A stretch of 8,532 bases of DNA from Verrucomicrobiales bacterium (GTDB lineage: Bacteria > Verrucomicrobiota > Verrucomicrobiia > Limisphaerales > UBA9464). The stretch spans positions 1-8,532 of the forward strand of contig DLVS01000313.1 in assembly GCA_003445095.1 (NCBI GenBank), read 5' to 3'. The notes below the pieces were generated by a model. It made no database searches. It saw nothing but the letters and a program-made list of their open reading frames with translations, and was not told the DNA's origin. Shown here piece by piece: positions 1 through 6,474 of this stretch. The position numbers and the translations under genes are program-made. How positions within the stretch are numbered: the stretch's first letter is position 1; each line of letters opens with the position of its first letter.

Positions 1-1910
1 GGACTGACATCGCTGCGATGCCGTCGAAGCAACGAAAGGCGTGGCTTGGCCTTCTGGAAAACGCGCCGAAGGGGACCACGTCGAAGCCGACGGCAAAATG
101 GCGGAAGCAAGCCGACCCGTTGCTTGCCGCGCTCGGGCCTGAGACGTTTGCGACTCAAATCGAGCACTGGTTCAGTCTGATAGGCTCCAACGCGACCGCA
201 CGGATGCAAGAGCGAAACGCTTCGTTGCTCCGCGCGCTGGTTTGGTATGCGAGTCTGCTTGATCGCGAGTCGGTCTGCCGTGCGCTCGCGAACGCGGTCG
301 AAGGAGGCTTGCGAAAACTTCCTGCCGGCGGTCTCTACGCCAGCAGCATAGCAAAAGCGTGCATAGCCGCGCTGGAGGCCATGCCTGGCTCGGCACCGGT
401 GGCGCAACTCTCGCGATTGAAACATCGCGTCAAAAGTCCGTGGGGTCAGCAAGAGATTCAGAAGGCGCTCGCGACTGTGACACGGCGCTCCGGAATGACC
501 GAAGACGAGCTCGAGGAAATGACCGCGCCAACCTTCGAGCTTGATCGAGACGGAAAACTTTGCCGTCAACTATCTACTCTGCGGGTGGAATTGACCATTC
601 TTGGCACTCGCGAGGTTGAGTTGACATGCTACAACGAAAATGGCCAGCAGCTATCGAAGGAGACTAAGATCCCGAAGTCTGACGCGGCGGAGGTAAAAGC
701 GCTCAAGAATTTGGCGGGCGATATCGGGAAAATGCTTGCGGCCCAACGTGAGCGCGTTGAGCGGTTGTTTCGTACGAATCGGACTTGGAAGCTGGCTACG
801 TGGCGTGAACGATATCTGAACCATCCGCTCGTAGGTGTCATCGCACGAAGGTTGATCTGGGAATTCACGACGGACGAAAAGACCACGACCGGAATGTCCC
901 GACCTCACAGCGGCCGAGGCGAGGAGGCTCTCGCCAATGCCCAATTTGTTGACCTCGATTTTCAGCCCATCGTTGTGAACGACACGACGGTCGTCCACCT
1001 GTGGCACCCCGTCGGTAAGAATGTGGACGAAGTCATCGCGTGGCGCGACTGGCTAGAATCGCGGCAAATCCAGCAGCCCTTCAAGCAAGCGCACCGCGAG
1101 GTGTATCTTCTTACCGATGCGGAACGAAACACCCGTGTTTATTCGAATCGCTTCGCCGCGCACATCCTGCGGCAACACCAGTTGAAGGCGTTGTGTGATG
1201 CACGAGGATGGAAGTATGAATTTCGCGGAACCTGGGACCCAGGCGACCACGCGGGCGCAACAGTCGATATCCTTCAATCCGGGCTACGAGCTCAATGGTG
1301 GATCGGTGATGGCGGTGATGATTACTCACCGGCAGGCGTCGCGCTTCACGTAAGCACTGACCAAGTCCGCTTTTACCGGACGGCCGAAGAGATCCGCGAG
1401 GATGTTTCGGAGCCGCTGCCCCTCGACCAGATTCCACCGCTGGTCTTCTCCGAGATTATGCGCGACGTGGATCTTTTTGTCGGCGTCGCCAGCGTCGGCA
1501 ATGACTCGATGTGGAACGATGGCGGGCCAGACGGCCGCTTCCGCGACTACTGGCAGGGGTATGCGTTTGGCGATTTGTCGGCCACCGCGCAGACGCGCAA
1601 GGCGATTCTGGAACGCCTTGTGCCACGTCTCAAGATCGCCGACCAATGCTCCTTTGCGGACAAGTTTCTGATCATTCGCGGGCAACTCCGGAGCTACAAA
1701 ATCCACCTCGGTTCCGGAAATATCCTGATGACCCCGAATGACCAGTATCTCTGCATCGTGCCAAAGCAGTCCGTCCCAGCAGGAGACGGCAACGTGTTTC
1801 TGCCGTTCGAAGGCGACCACATGCTGTCAGTCATCCTTAGTAAAGCCTTCCTGCTGGCTGAAGACGACCGGATCAAGGACGCAACGATCGCGAGCCAATT
1901 GAAGCGGTGA
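1..1910 (+). CDS. DUF4132-family (MolR/YehI-like) protein, 5' end outside window
   Basis: Function unknown; probably cytoplasmic, as no signal peptide or membrane segment is seen. The first ATG is at 18, but the frame stays open to the window edge (codons from position 3 read T-D-I-A-A-M). That stretch aligns with an internal part of the paralog at 3719 (about residue 213 on, A-I-V-D-L-R-A-M), so the true start and N-terminal region lie left of the window. Counting from the ATG at 18, residues ~60-170 are a helical segment. The DUF4132 signature WRERYLNHPLVGVIARRLIW is at 262-281, followed by TDEKTTTGM (285-293) and HREVYLLTDAERNTRVYSNR (359-378). The C-terminal domain (DUF7737-like by memory) has LDQIPPLVFSEIMRDVDLF near 469-487 and HLGSGNILMTPNDQYLCIVP at 563-582. 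No catalytic residues can be assigned. In E. coli, DUF4132 genes sit beside MoxR ATPase and vWA genes. The family call is firm; the 5' extent is unknown. Confidence 0.9.
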   Translation, partial: TDIAAMPSKQRKAWLGLLENAPKGTTSKPTAKWRKQADPLLAALGPETFATQIEHWFSLIGSNATARMQERNASLLRALVWYASLLDRESVCRALANAVEGGLRKLPAGGLYASSIAKACIAALEAMPGSAPVAQLSRLKHRVKSPWGQQEIQKALATVTRRSGMTEDELEEMTAPTFELDRDGKLCRQLSTLRVELTILGTREVELTCYNENGQQLSKETKIPKSDAAEVKALKNLAGDIGKMLAAQRERVERLFRTNRTWKLATWRERYLNHPLVGVIARRLIWEFTTDEKTTTGMSRPHSGRGEEALANAQFVDLDFQPIVVNDTTVVHLWHPVGKNVDEVIAWRDWLESRQIQQPFKQAHREVYLLTDAERNTRVYSNRFAAHILRQHQLKALCDARGWKYEFRGTWDPGDHAGATVDILQSGLRAQWWIGDGGDDYSPAGVALHVSTDQVRFYRTAEEIREDVSEPLPLDQIPPLVFSEIMRDVDLFVGVASVGNDSMWNDGGPDGRFRDYWQGYAFGDLSATAQTRKAILERLVPRLKIADQCSFADKFLIIRGQLRSYKIHLGSGNILMTPNDQYLCIVPKQSVPAGDGNVFLPFEGDHMLSVILSKAFLLAEDDRIKDATIASQLKR

Positions 1911-1992
1911 AGTGGTCATTGCAGAATGCCGGGAGGACGAGGCGCGAAAAATTCAGATTGGCGAGACTTAGACGCCTGCGCACGCTGCGCCG

Positions 1993-2412
1993 GTGCCTAC
2001 GACCCTGACCATCCGCGACGAAACTTCGTCCGGCCAGACGCTGCGCACCTTCACCCTCGCCGACCTAACAGAGCGGATGACGGTGCGCGAACTCCTCCGC
2101 GCCCGCATCTGGCAGGAAGTGCAGGATCACAACCGCGCCGCCGCCAGCACCGCGGCGAATCCCGCCGGACATGTCTTCCGCGGACTCGTGCAGCCGACGA
2201 ACACCGAGCAAACGCTCAACGGCTTCAAGTTTTCGAAACCGCGTGTGTTGGATTGGGAGGAACAGTTCCGCCGCGCCTGTGAGGCCTTTGAGCGCAATGG
2301 TTTTTTCGTGCTCGTGGGCGATCATCAGGCGGTAACGCTTGATGAAGAGTTCGAGGTAAAAGCCGACACGGAAGTTGCGTTCGTGAAGCTGGTACCACTG
2401 GTGGGAGGGTGA
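1993..2412 (+). CDS. Putative MoaD/ThiS/ubiquitin-like beta-grasp protein with C-terminal Gly-Gly
   Basis: Small 139-residue soluble protein. The start is GTG; the only upstream in-frame room runs to a TAG at 1969 with no other start, and no Shine-Dalgarno is evident. Predicted order: strand 4-9 (TLTIRD), strand 16-22, helix 31-46 (TVRELLRARIWQEVQ), a polar Ala-rich insert (~47-85), helix 87-101 (WEEQFRRACEAFERN), strand 103-107 (FFVLV), then LDEEFEVKADTEVAFVKLVP and a terminal LVGG. The end resembles E. coli MoaD (turn, acidic loop, D-E-V-A-F, P-P-V-x-G-G), where the free GG is adenylated and thiocarboxylated; ubiquitin also ends in GG. The insert makes it longer than usual MoaD/ThiS (~70-90 residues). 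It lies 82 bases after one DUF4132 gene and 16 bases before the next gene. No E1-like, E2-like or JAB gene is visible. The reading frame is well supported; the fold is my inference from pattern, and sulfur carrier versus protein modifier cannot be decided. Confidence 0.8.
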   Translation: MPTTLTIRDETSSGQTLRTFTLADLTERMTVRELLRARIWQEVQDHNRAAASTAANPAGHVFRGLVQPTNTEQTLNGFKFSKPRVLDWEEQFRRACEAFERNGFFVLVGDHQAVTLDEEFEVKADTEVAFVKLVPLVGG

Positions 2413-2414
2413 GC

Positions 2415-2418
2415 GGAG
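2415..2418 (+). promoter_or_regulatory. Weak Shine-Dalgarno-like GGAG
   Basis: GGAG ends 10 bases before the ATG at 2429, inside the 16-base gap after the beta-grasp gene. It is the only purine-rich site at a sensible distance before any start in the operon; the starts at 1993, 3093 and 3719 have none. It supports the ATG at 2429 but is short and could be chance. Confidence 0.3.
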
Positions 2419-2428
2419 ATTCCCCGAC

Positions 2429-3064
2429 ATGAGGACCGCGCGTCTGGATCTGTTTCCCGGGCCGATTGAGCCCGAACTCGCGTCAGCCCATGAGCACATG
2501 GATGCGTTCTTTGCCGACGCACAAGGGCTCGAGGCCTTTCGGCTGAAGCCGCAGCAGTTAAAGGCGCTCCGGTCGTTCGAAACGATCTGCGCTCTCCCGG
2601 GACCGGAAATGGTGCTGGTTATCCGCGCGGCGGCCGAGCGCGCCCATTGGTCGGTTCGCGAAAGCAATCGTCCGGGAAGTCGCGCCTACAACACGAGTTT
2701 GAAATACCTTGCTGAGGATACGCCGCAACATTTCGAAGGGTTGCTCGAGGTTTTTCTCCGAATTTTGTGCGCCAAAAAATTGCCCACGACGGATGACGAT
2801 TTGGTCCACCTCCTTTCGATCATTCGCCGGGCGGTAAAGAAACCTCAATCGCCGCAGGACGATGCCGGCTTGAATTGGTGGATCGGCGGCTCGTTGGCCC
2901 GACTCCTCAAAAGCCATAAGAAGACGGCCGGAGTTTCGCCGAAGCTGGGTGAAGAGGTTCAGGCCGTCGTCCGGTTCCTGCGGTCGCCGGATACGTCTGG
3001 CGCAGCGAGGGAGGCTCGCATGCGGAAGCTGGCCAATGAATTGGAGTATTTGGCCGCAACCTAA
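2429..3064 (+). CDS. Helical protein of unknown function, related to N-terminal module of DUF4132 partners
   Basis: A 211-residue protein I do not recognise as a named family. The ATG follows the previous stop by 16 bases, with a weak GGAG before it. It appears all-helical and soluble, with no signal peptide or membrane segment. Residues ~43-78 (amphipathic helices around ETICALPGPEMVLVIRAAAE) and ~101-185 match by eye the downstream gene at 3093 and residues ~50-178 of the DUF4132 protein at 3719. The shared pattern is a helix pair with a K-K-L-P-type turn (FLRILCAKKLPTTDDDL, 109-125), then an I-G-G-S-L-A-R-L-L helix (152-160) and a last helix near 172-185. It could therefore be a stand-alone version of the helical N-terminal region of DUF4132 proteins (possibly DUF5724-like), perhaps acting as an adaptor or scaffold. 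That role is inference; the gene call rests on frame length, spacing and homology. Confidence 0.8.
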   Translation: MRTARLDLFPGPIEPELASAHEHMDAFFADAQGLEAFRLKPQQLKALRSFETICALPGPEMVLVIRAAAERAHWSVRESNRPGSRAYNTSLKYLAEDTPQHFEGLLEVFLRILCAKKLPTTDDDLVHLLSIIRRAVKKPQSPQDDAGLNWWIGGSLARLLKSHKKTAGVSPKLGEEVQAVVRFLRSPDTSGAAREARMRKLANELEYLAAT

Positions 3065-3092
3065 CGCCACCCCCGACTCCCAGTTCCGTCAC

Positions 3093-3674
3093 ATGGCAGA
3101 TCATTCGGTCGAAGCGCAAGCGTCGGTGCTAGTGGATGCGCTAAGCCAAGCGTGGACTCGGTGCCGTGAGTACAATCTGAACTCGCTGAAGAAGTTTCCC
3201 AGCGCCCAAGCCATTCTTAAAGCTTCGCCCTCGGTTCAAGTCGCGGTCGCGCGCGAAATCTTGGCCCGGGTTACCGATTTCGCCAAACGGGGGAAAAGCA
3301 ACGGAGTGGCCGATTGGTTCACGGAAACGGGATTTCCCTGGGGCTGCGTTTACTTCCAGTCGTCGTTGCTCAAGAAGGCACTTCCGTTTACGTCGCCCGA
3401 ACTGGAAGAGATGTTTGGGCGCCTAGCCGACGCCGAAATCGTCTCTGCCAGTCAGTTCGAATTCATCGGTTCGTTGGTGGGGGCTCTCGAACGGCACGTG
3501 GCAACCAACGAATTGACGCCACCGCTTCGCCATCTCGCCAACCACTTCAGCGAGCTCCTCCTAGGAAAGAACCTCTCATGGGCGGACCGTCTTGGCTGGA
3601 GTCCTGACGCAGCGACTCGCCGAGCTGCCAACCGCATTCAGCACCTCTTGGCCAGGACACGGGATTCGATTTGA
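3093..3674 (+). CDS. Helical protein of unknown function, paralogous module to its neighbours
   Basis: A 193-residue predicted cytoplasmic helical protein. The open frame reaches back to an ATG at 2949, but that would overlap the previous gene by over 100 bases and adds an Arg/Ser/Trp-rich stretch typical of out-of-frame translation. The ATG at 3093, 28 bases after the previous stop, is therefore preferred; no Shine-Dalgarno is present. Residues ~40-64 (AILKASPSVQVAVAREILARV) correspond to ~50-75 of the DUF4132 protein at 3719. Residues 91-158 (SLLKKALPFTSPELEEMF, then FIGSLVGALERHV and LRHLANHFSELL) correspond to its 108-176. The last ~35 residues, ending near RRAANRIQHLLARTR, are basic and specific to this protein. 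No known domain or catalytic motif is recognised. Its place between the related gene at 2429 and the DUF4132 gene suggests a subunit of the same complex, which is inference. Confidence 0.78.
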   Translation: MADHSVEAQASVLVDALSQAWTRCREYNLNSLKKFPSAQAILKASPSVQVAVAREILARVTDFAKRGKSNGVADWFTETGFPWGCVYFQSSLLKKALPFTSPELEEMFGRLADAEIVSASQFEFIGSLVGALERHVATNELTPPLRHLANHFSELLLGKNLSWADRLGWSPDAATRRAANRIQHLLARTRDSI

Positions 3675-3718
3675 ATCACTGACCGAGATGCTGTCCGCCA
3701 ATCTGTTCCAAAATAACC

Positions 3719-6355
3719 ATGCCAATCGCCGATGGATTCAAGCCAACCTCCGACGACCCATTGCTCAAAGAACACCGGACGCTGGAGCAATTGTTCAAGG
3801 AATACGGTGACGGTTACTTGCCCAGTTTTTCCGACCTAAAAGTCGAAAGGAAAAAAGCAGGACGGGTCATCCTGGGCGCCGACCGAGAAATGCAGGGGCG
3901 CTATGTTGCCACGCTCGTTGCGCGACTGATTCCGCTGGAACAACGCATCACCGAGTTCCGCGCTCGGCACGACTTCGATGTCAATATTCACCTCGAAGAG
4001 GGGTGGGATAAACTCCGAGATCCACATTCGATTCTGATCGAGCTGCTCCGGTTGCTGCTCAAACGCAAGCTGCCTCTCTCCGAAGAAACTCTGGCGGCGT
4101 TGGTGAAGTGGCTCGGTTCAGTGCAGGGGCTCTCGCATTTGTGGTATCCGATTTATGGCACGCTTCAGAATCTGGAGCATCACTTGGCAGGTCGTCCGCC
4201 GGCACCGGAATTGACAGCGGCGATCCGTGAGTTGGCGAACAAGATCAAGCAAGACATCGACGAGAAAGACGGTCACAAGTTCATTAGCCAACTGCAGAAG
4301 CTGTTAGGTACTTTACCCAAGATTCCGCTCCTTCCCGGTGAAGCCTGGTCGGATGCGGCCATTGTCGATCTAAGAGCGATGACCCGGCAGGCGCAGGCTG
4401 ACTGGCTCCAGCTTCTTGCCCACTGCCAGAAAACTTCCGGCAGCACTCCTTCCGAACCCTGGCGCAAACGCGCGGACGAGATTTTGGAACGGCTCAGTTG
4501 GCCGCGCTTTAAGAGAGAGGTGCTGGTGTGGTTTCCTTTGGTGGATAAACCACGCACCCAACGAATCGAAGAATGGTATCAAGGTCTCCAACCAGATCCC
4601 AACCTCCTCCTCATCGAACCTCATGCCGAGATTCTCAAGGGATTAGTCTGGATCTGTGGCTTACGGGAGGACGCGGAAGTGGCGCGCGCGTTGACGGCCC
4701 TGGCCTTGAGTGCCTACCGCAAGATTCCGTTGAAAGGCCCGCGCGAGGTCAAGATCGGCAACGCTTGCGTGGCAGCACTGGGAATGATGCCGGGAATGGA
4801 GGGTGTCGGGCAACTCGCGTTACTCAAGGTGAAGGTCAAGTTCGGGACCGCACAGAAAGTCATCGAGAAGGCGCTTGAGGTGACCGCTAAACGCGTCGGA
4901 CTGCCGCGCGAGGATTTGGAAGAAATGGAGGTTCCGGCCTACGGCCTAACCGGCGTGGGAATTCGGGAGGAACCTCTGGGAGAATCCACCGCACGCCTCA
5001 CCGTTGAGGGCGACGGATCAACAGAACTCACTTGGATCAAGGCAGACGGCAAACCGCAGAAATCGGTGCCGGCCTCGGTCAAAGCCGACCACGCAGAGGA
5101 ATTGAAGGAGCTGCAGGCCGCGGCGAAAGACATCCAGAAGATGCTTCCGGCGCAACGGGAGCGGATCGACGGTTTGTTCCTCGCGCAAAAGACCTGGCCA
5201 CTGGCCGTATGGCGTGAGCGGTACTTGGATCATCCACTCGTCGGAGTCATCGCGCGTCGGTTGATCTGGGAATTCACGACGGATGAAAAGACCACGACCG
5301 GAATGTTCCGGCCTCACGATGGTCGAGAAGAGCAAGGTCCCGCCAATTCCGAGTTCCGCATTCCGACTTCCGAATTAGCTGACCTCGATCTTCGGCCTGT
5401 CCCGCTGAACGACGCGACCATCGTCCGGTTGTGGCACCCTATTGGAAAGGAGGTGGAAGAGGTCATCGCGTGGCGCGAGTGGCTGGAGTCGCAGAAAATC
5501 CAGCAGGCTTTCAAACAGGCACACCGCGAGGTGTATGTGCTCACCGATGCGGAACGGAATACTCAGGTTTACTCAAACCGCTTTGCCGCGCATATCCTGC
5601 GACAACACCAGTTCAATGCCCTCTGCGCGGCCCGCGGTTGGAAGAACAAGTTGCGCCTGATGGTGGACGCCGAATTTCCGCCCGCCTCACGTCTGTTGTC
5701 GCAATGGAATCTGCGCGCCGAGTTTTGGATCGAAGGTATCGGCGACAACTACGGGACGGACACCAACGAGTCTGCCGTGTTTCTCCGCGTGGCGACGGAC
5801 CAGGTAAGGTTTTACCAACTCGGAACGCGGAATGCGGAAGTCGGAACTGATAATGGGCCGCTCCCCCTCGACCAGATTCCCCCATTGGTCTTCTCCGAGA
5901 TTATGCGCGACGTGGATCTGTTTGTCGGCGTCGCGAGTGTCGGCAATGATCCAACCTGGAACGATGGTGGACCCGATGGACGCTTCCGTGACTACTGGCA
6001 GGGCTACGCGTTCGGCGATTTGTCGGCCACGGCGCAAACGCGAAAAGCGATCCTCGAACGCCTCGTGCCGCGCCTTAAAATCGCCGACCGATGTTCGTTC
6101 GCGGATAAGTTCCTGGTCGTTCGTGGGCAACTGCGGAGTTACAAAATTCATCTCGGCTCGGGAAACATCCTGATGACGCCGAATGACCAGTACCTCTGCA
6201 TCGTGCCGAAGCAGTCGGTGCCGGCTGGCGATAACAAAGTATTCCTCCCGTTCGAGGGCGACGGGTTGCTTGCAGTCATCCTTAGCAAGGCCTTCCTGCT
6301 AGCGGCGGACGACCAAATTAGTGACACATCAATTGTGAGTCAGTTGAAACGGTGA
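3719..6355 (+). CDS. DUF4132-family (MolR/YehI-like) protein, full length
   Basis: An 878-residue protein of unknown biochemical function, without signal peptide or membrane segment. The ATG is the only usable start after the in-frame TGA at 3680. Residues ~50-178 are a helical module shared with the two preceding genes. Residues ~215-405 are helical and equivalent to the visible start of the upstream paralog, including EILKGLVWICGL (304-315) and KIGNACVAALGMMPG (345-359). Residues 410-455 are a more variable, beta-like stretch. The DUF4132 signature WRERYLDHPLVGVIARRLIW is at 498-517, with TDEKTTTGM at 521-529 and HREVYVLTDAERNTQVYSNR at 602-621. The C-terminal domain (714-878) is about 90% identical to that of the upstream paralog and contains HLGSGNILMTPNDQYLCIVP (811-830). 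Two insertions made of 7-bp tandem units fall within the frame (residues ~543-552 and ~701-710). It is the last gene of the apparent operon. Confidence 0.93.
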   Translation: MPIADGFKPTSDDPLLKEHRTLEQLFKEYGDGYLPSFSDLKVERKKAGRVILGADREMQGRYVATLVARLIPLEQRITEFRARHDFDVNIHLEEGWDKLRDPHSILIELLRLLLKRKLPLSEETLAALVKWLGSVQGLSHLWYPIYGTLQNLEHHLAGRPPAPELTAAIRELANKIKQDIDEKDGHKFISQLQKLLGTLPKIPLLPGEAWSDAAIVDLRAMTRQAQADWLQLLAHCQKTSGSTPSEPWRKRADEILERLSWPRFKREVLVWFPLVDKPRTQRIEEWYQGLQPDPNLLLIEPHAEILKGLVWICGLREDAEVARALTALALSAYRKIPLKGPREVKIGNACVAALGMMPGMEGVGQLALLKVKVKFGTAQKVIEKALEVTAKRVGLPREDLEEMEVPAYGLTGVGIREEPLGESTARLTVEGDGSTELTWIKADGKPQKSVPASVKADHAEELKELQAAAKDIQKMLPAQRERIDGLFLAQKTWPLAVWRERYLDHPLVGVIARRLIWEFTTDEKTTTGMFRPHDGREEQGPANSEFRIPTSELADLDLRPVPLNDATIVRLWHPIGKEVEEVIAWREWLESQKIQQAFKQAHREVYVLTDAERNTQVYSNRFAAHILRQHQFNALCAARGWKNKLRLMVDAEFPPASRLLSQWNLRAEFWIEGIGDNYGTDTNESAVFLRVATDQVRFYQLGTRNAEVGTDNGPLPLDQIPPLVFSEIMRDVDLFVGVASVGNDPTWNDGGPDGRFRDYWQGYAFGDLSATAQTRKAILERLVPRLKIADRCSFADKFLVVRGQLRSYKIHLGSGNILMTPNDQYLCIVPKQSVPAGDNKVFLPFEGDGLLAVILSKAFLLAADDQISDTSIVSQLKR
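5345..5372 (+). repeat. Four tandem heptamers NNTTCCG inside DUF4132 gene
   Basis: The units are AATTCCG, AGTTCCG, CATTCCG and ACTTCCG, followed directly by AATTA. Compared with the upstream paralog (about 932-959), this gene carries exactly 21 extra bases here, that is three heptamers, adding seven residues (within NSEFRIPTSEL) and keeping the frame. It lies between two well-conserved blocks, so probably in a surface loop. Confidence 0.85.
5821..5848 (-). repeat. Four tandem heptamers of the same family, opposite orientation
   Basis: On the plus strand the units are CGGAACG, CGGAATG, CGGAAGT and CGGAACT, the reverse complement of the NNTTCCG family found at 5345-5372. They encode G-T-R-N-A-E-V-G-T and replace a different sequence in the upstream paralog (about 1378-1412), with a net gain of 6 bases, so the frame is kept. 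Confidence 0.85.
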
Positions 6356-6474
6356 AGCGACCGCCTCGGTTGCGGGATGGTCACGAACTCGATAAGTCGA
6401 TAAGGCCCTGTCGCTGGAAATCCCGCAATCCCTTCGCAAGTCCGTCCTCGCCGACGTCTTCCAAACATTTCGGT
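6356..6474. other. Convergent intergenic gap with a 9-bp inverted repeat
   Basis: This 119-base gap separates the two convergent transcription units. TTGCGGGAT at 6370-6378 is perfectly inverted as ATCCCGCAA at 6420-6428, leaving a 41-base loop. There is no T-tract after either arm and the loop is long, so a bidirectional terminator is possible but not well supported. No gene is called here. Confidence 0.35.
6389..6404 (+). repeat. Perfect 8-bp tandem duplication TCGATAAG x2
   Basis: TCGATAAG occurs at 6389-6396 and again at 6397-6404. If one copy is removed, the frame that starts at the GTG overlapping the preceding stop (6352) continues into the frame 6399-6509. The duplication may therefore have broken a small downstream frame, or be chance in non-coding DNA. 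Confidence 0.6.

Noticed and set aside
18..20. ATG at 18 as the true start of the first DUF4132 gene
   Set aside because: The frame is open to the window edge, and the residues before the ATG align with the interior of the paralog, so the gene is 5'-truncated by the window.
1326..1820. 164-codon minus-strand frame, with a matching one at 5687-6151
   Set aside because: Both are antisense to the same conserved C-terminal DUF4132 segment; their similarity follows from the paralogy of the plus-strand genes.
1926..2282. 118-codon plus-strand frame starting before the beta-grasp gene
   Set aside because: The translation is Arg/Pro-rich and out of frame with the protein-like reading from 1993.
2065..2667. 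200-codon minus-strand frame
   Set aside because: It is antisense to the beta-grasp gene and the gene at 2429, with an Arg/Ser/His-rich composition typical of a shadow frame.
2949..3092. Longer N-terminus for the gene at 3093
   Set aside because: It would overlap the preceding gene by over 100 bases and reads as an out-of-frame Arg/Ser/Trp-rich stretch.
3592..3810. 72-codon plus-strand frame bridging the genes at 3093 and 3719
   Set aside because: It overlaps both better-supported genes in another frame and has no recognisable features.
6370..6428. Inverted repeat as a rho-independent terminator
   Set aside because: The 41-base loop and the lack of a T-tract on either strand make it a poor terminator; it is kept only as a note in the gap entry.
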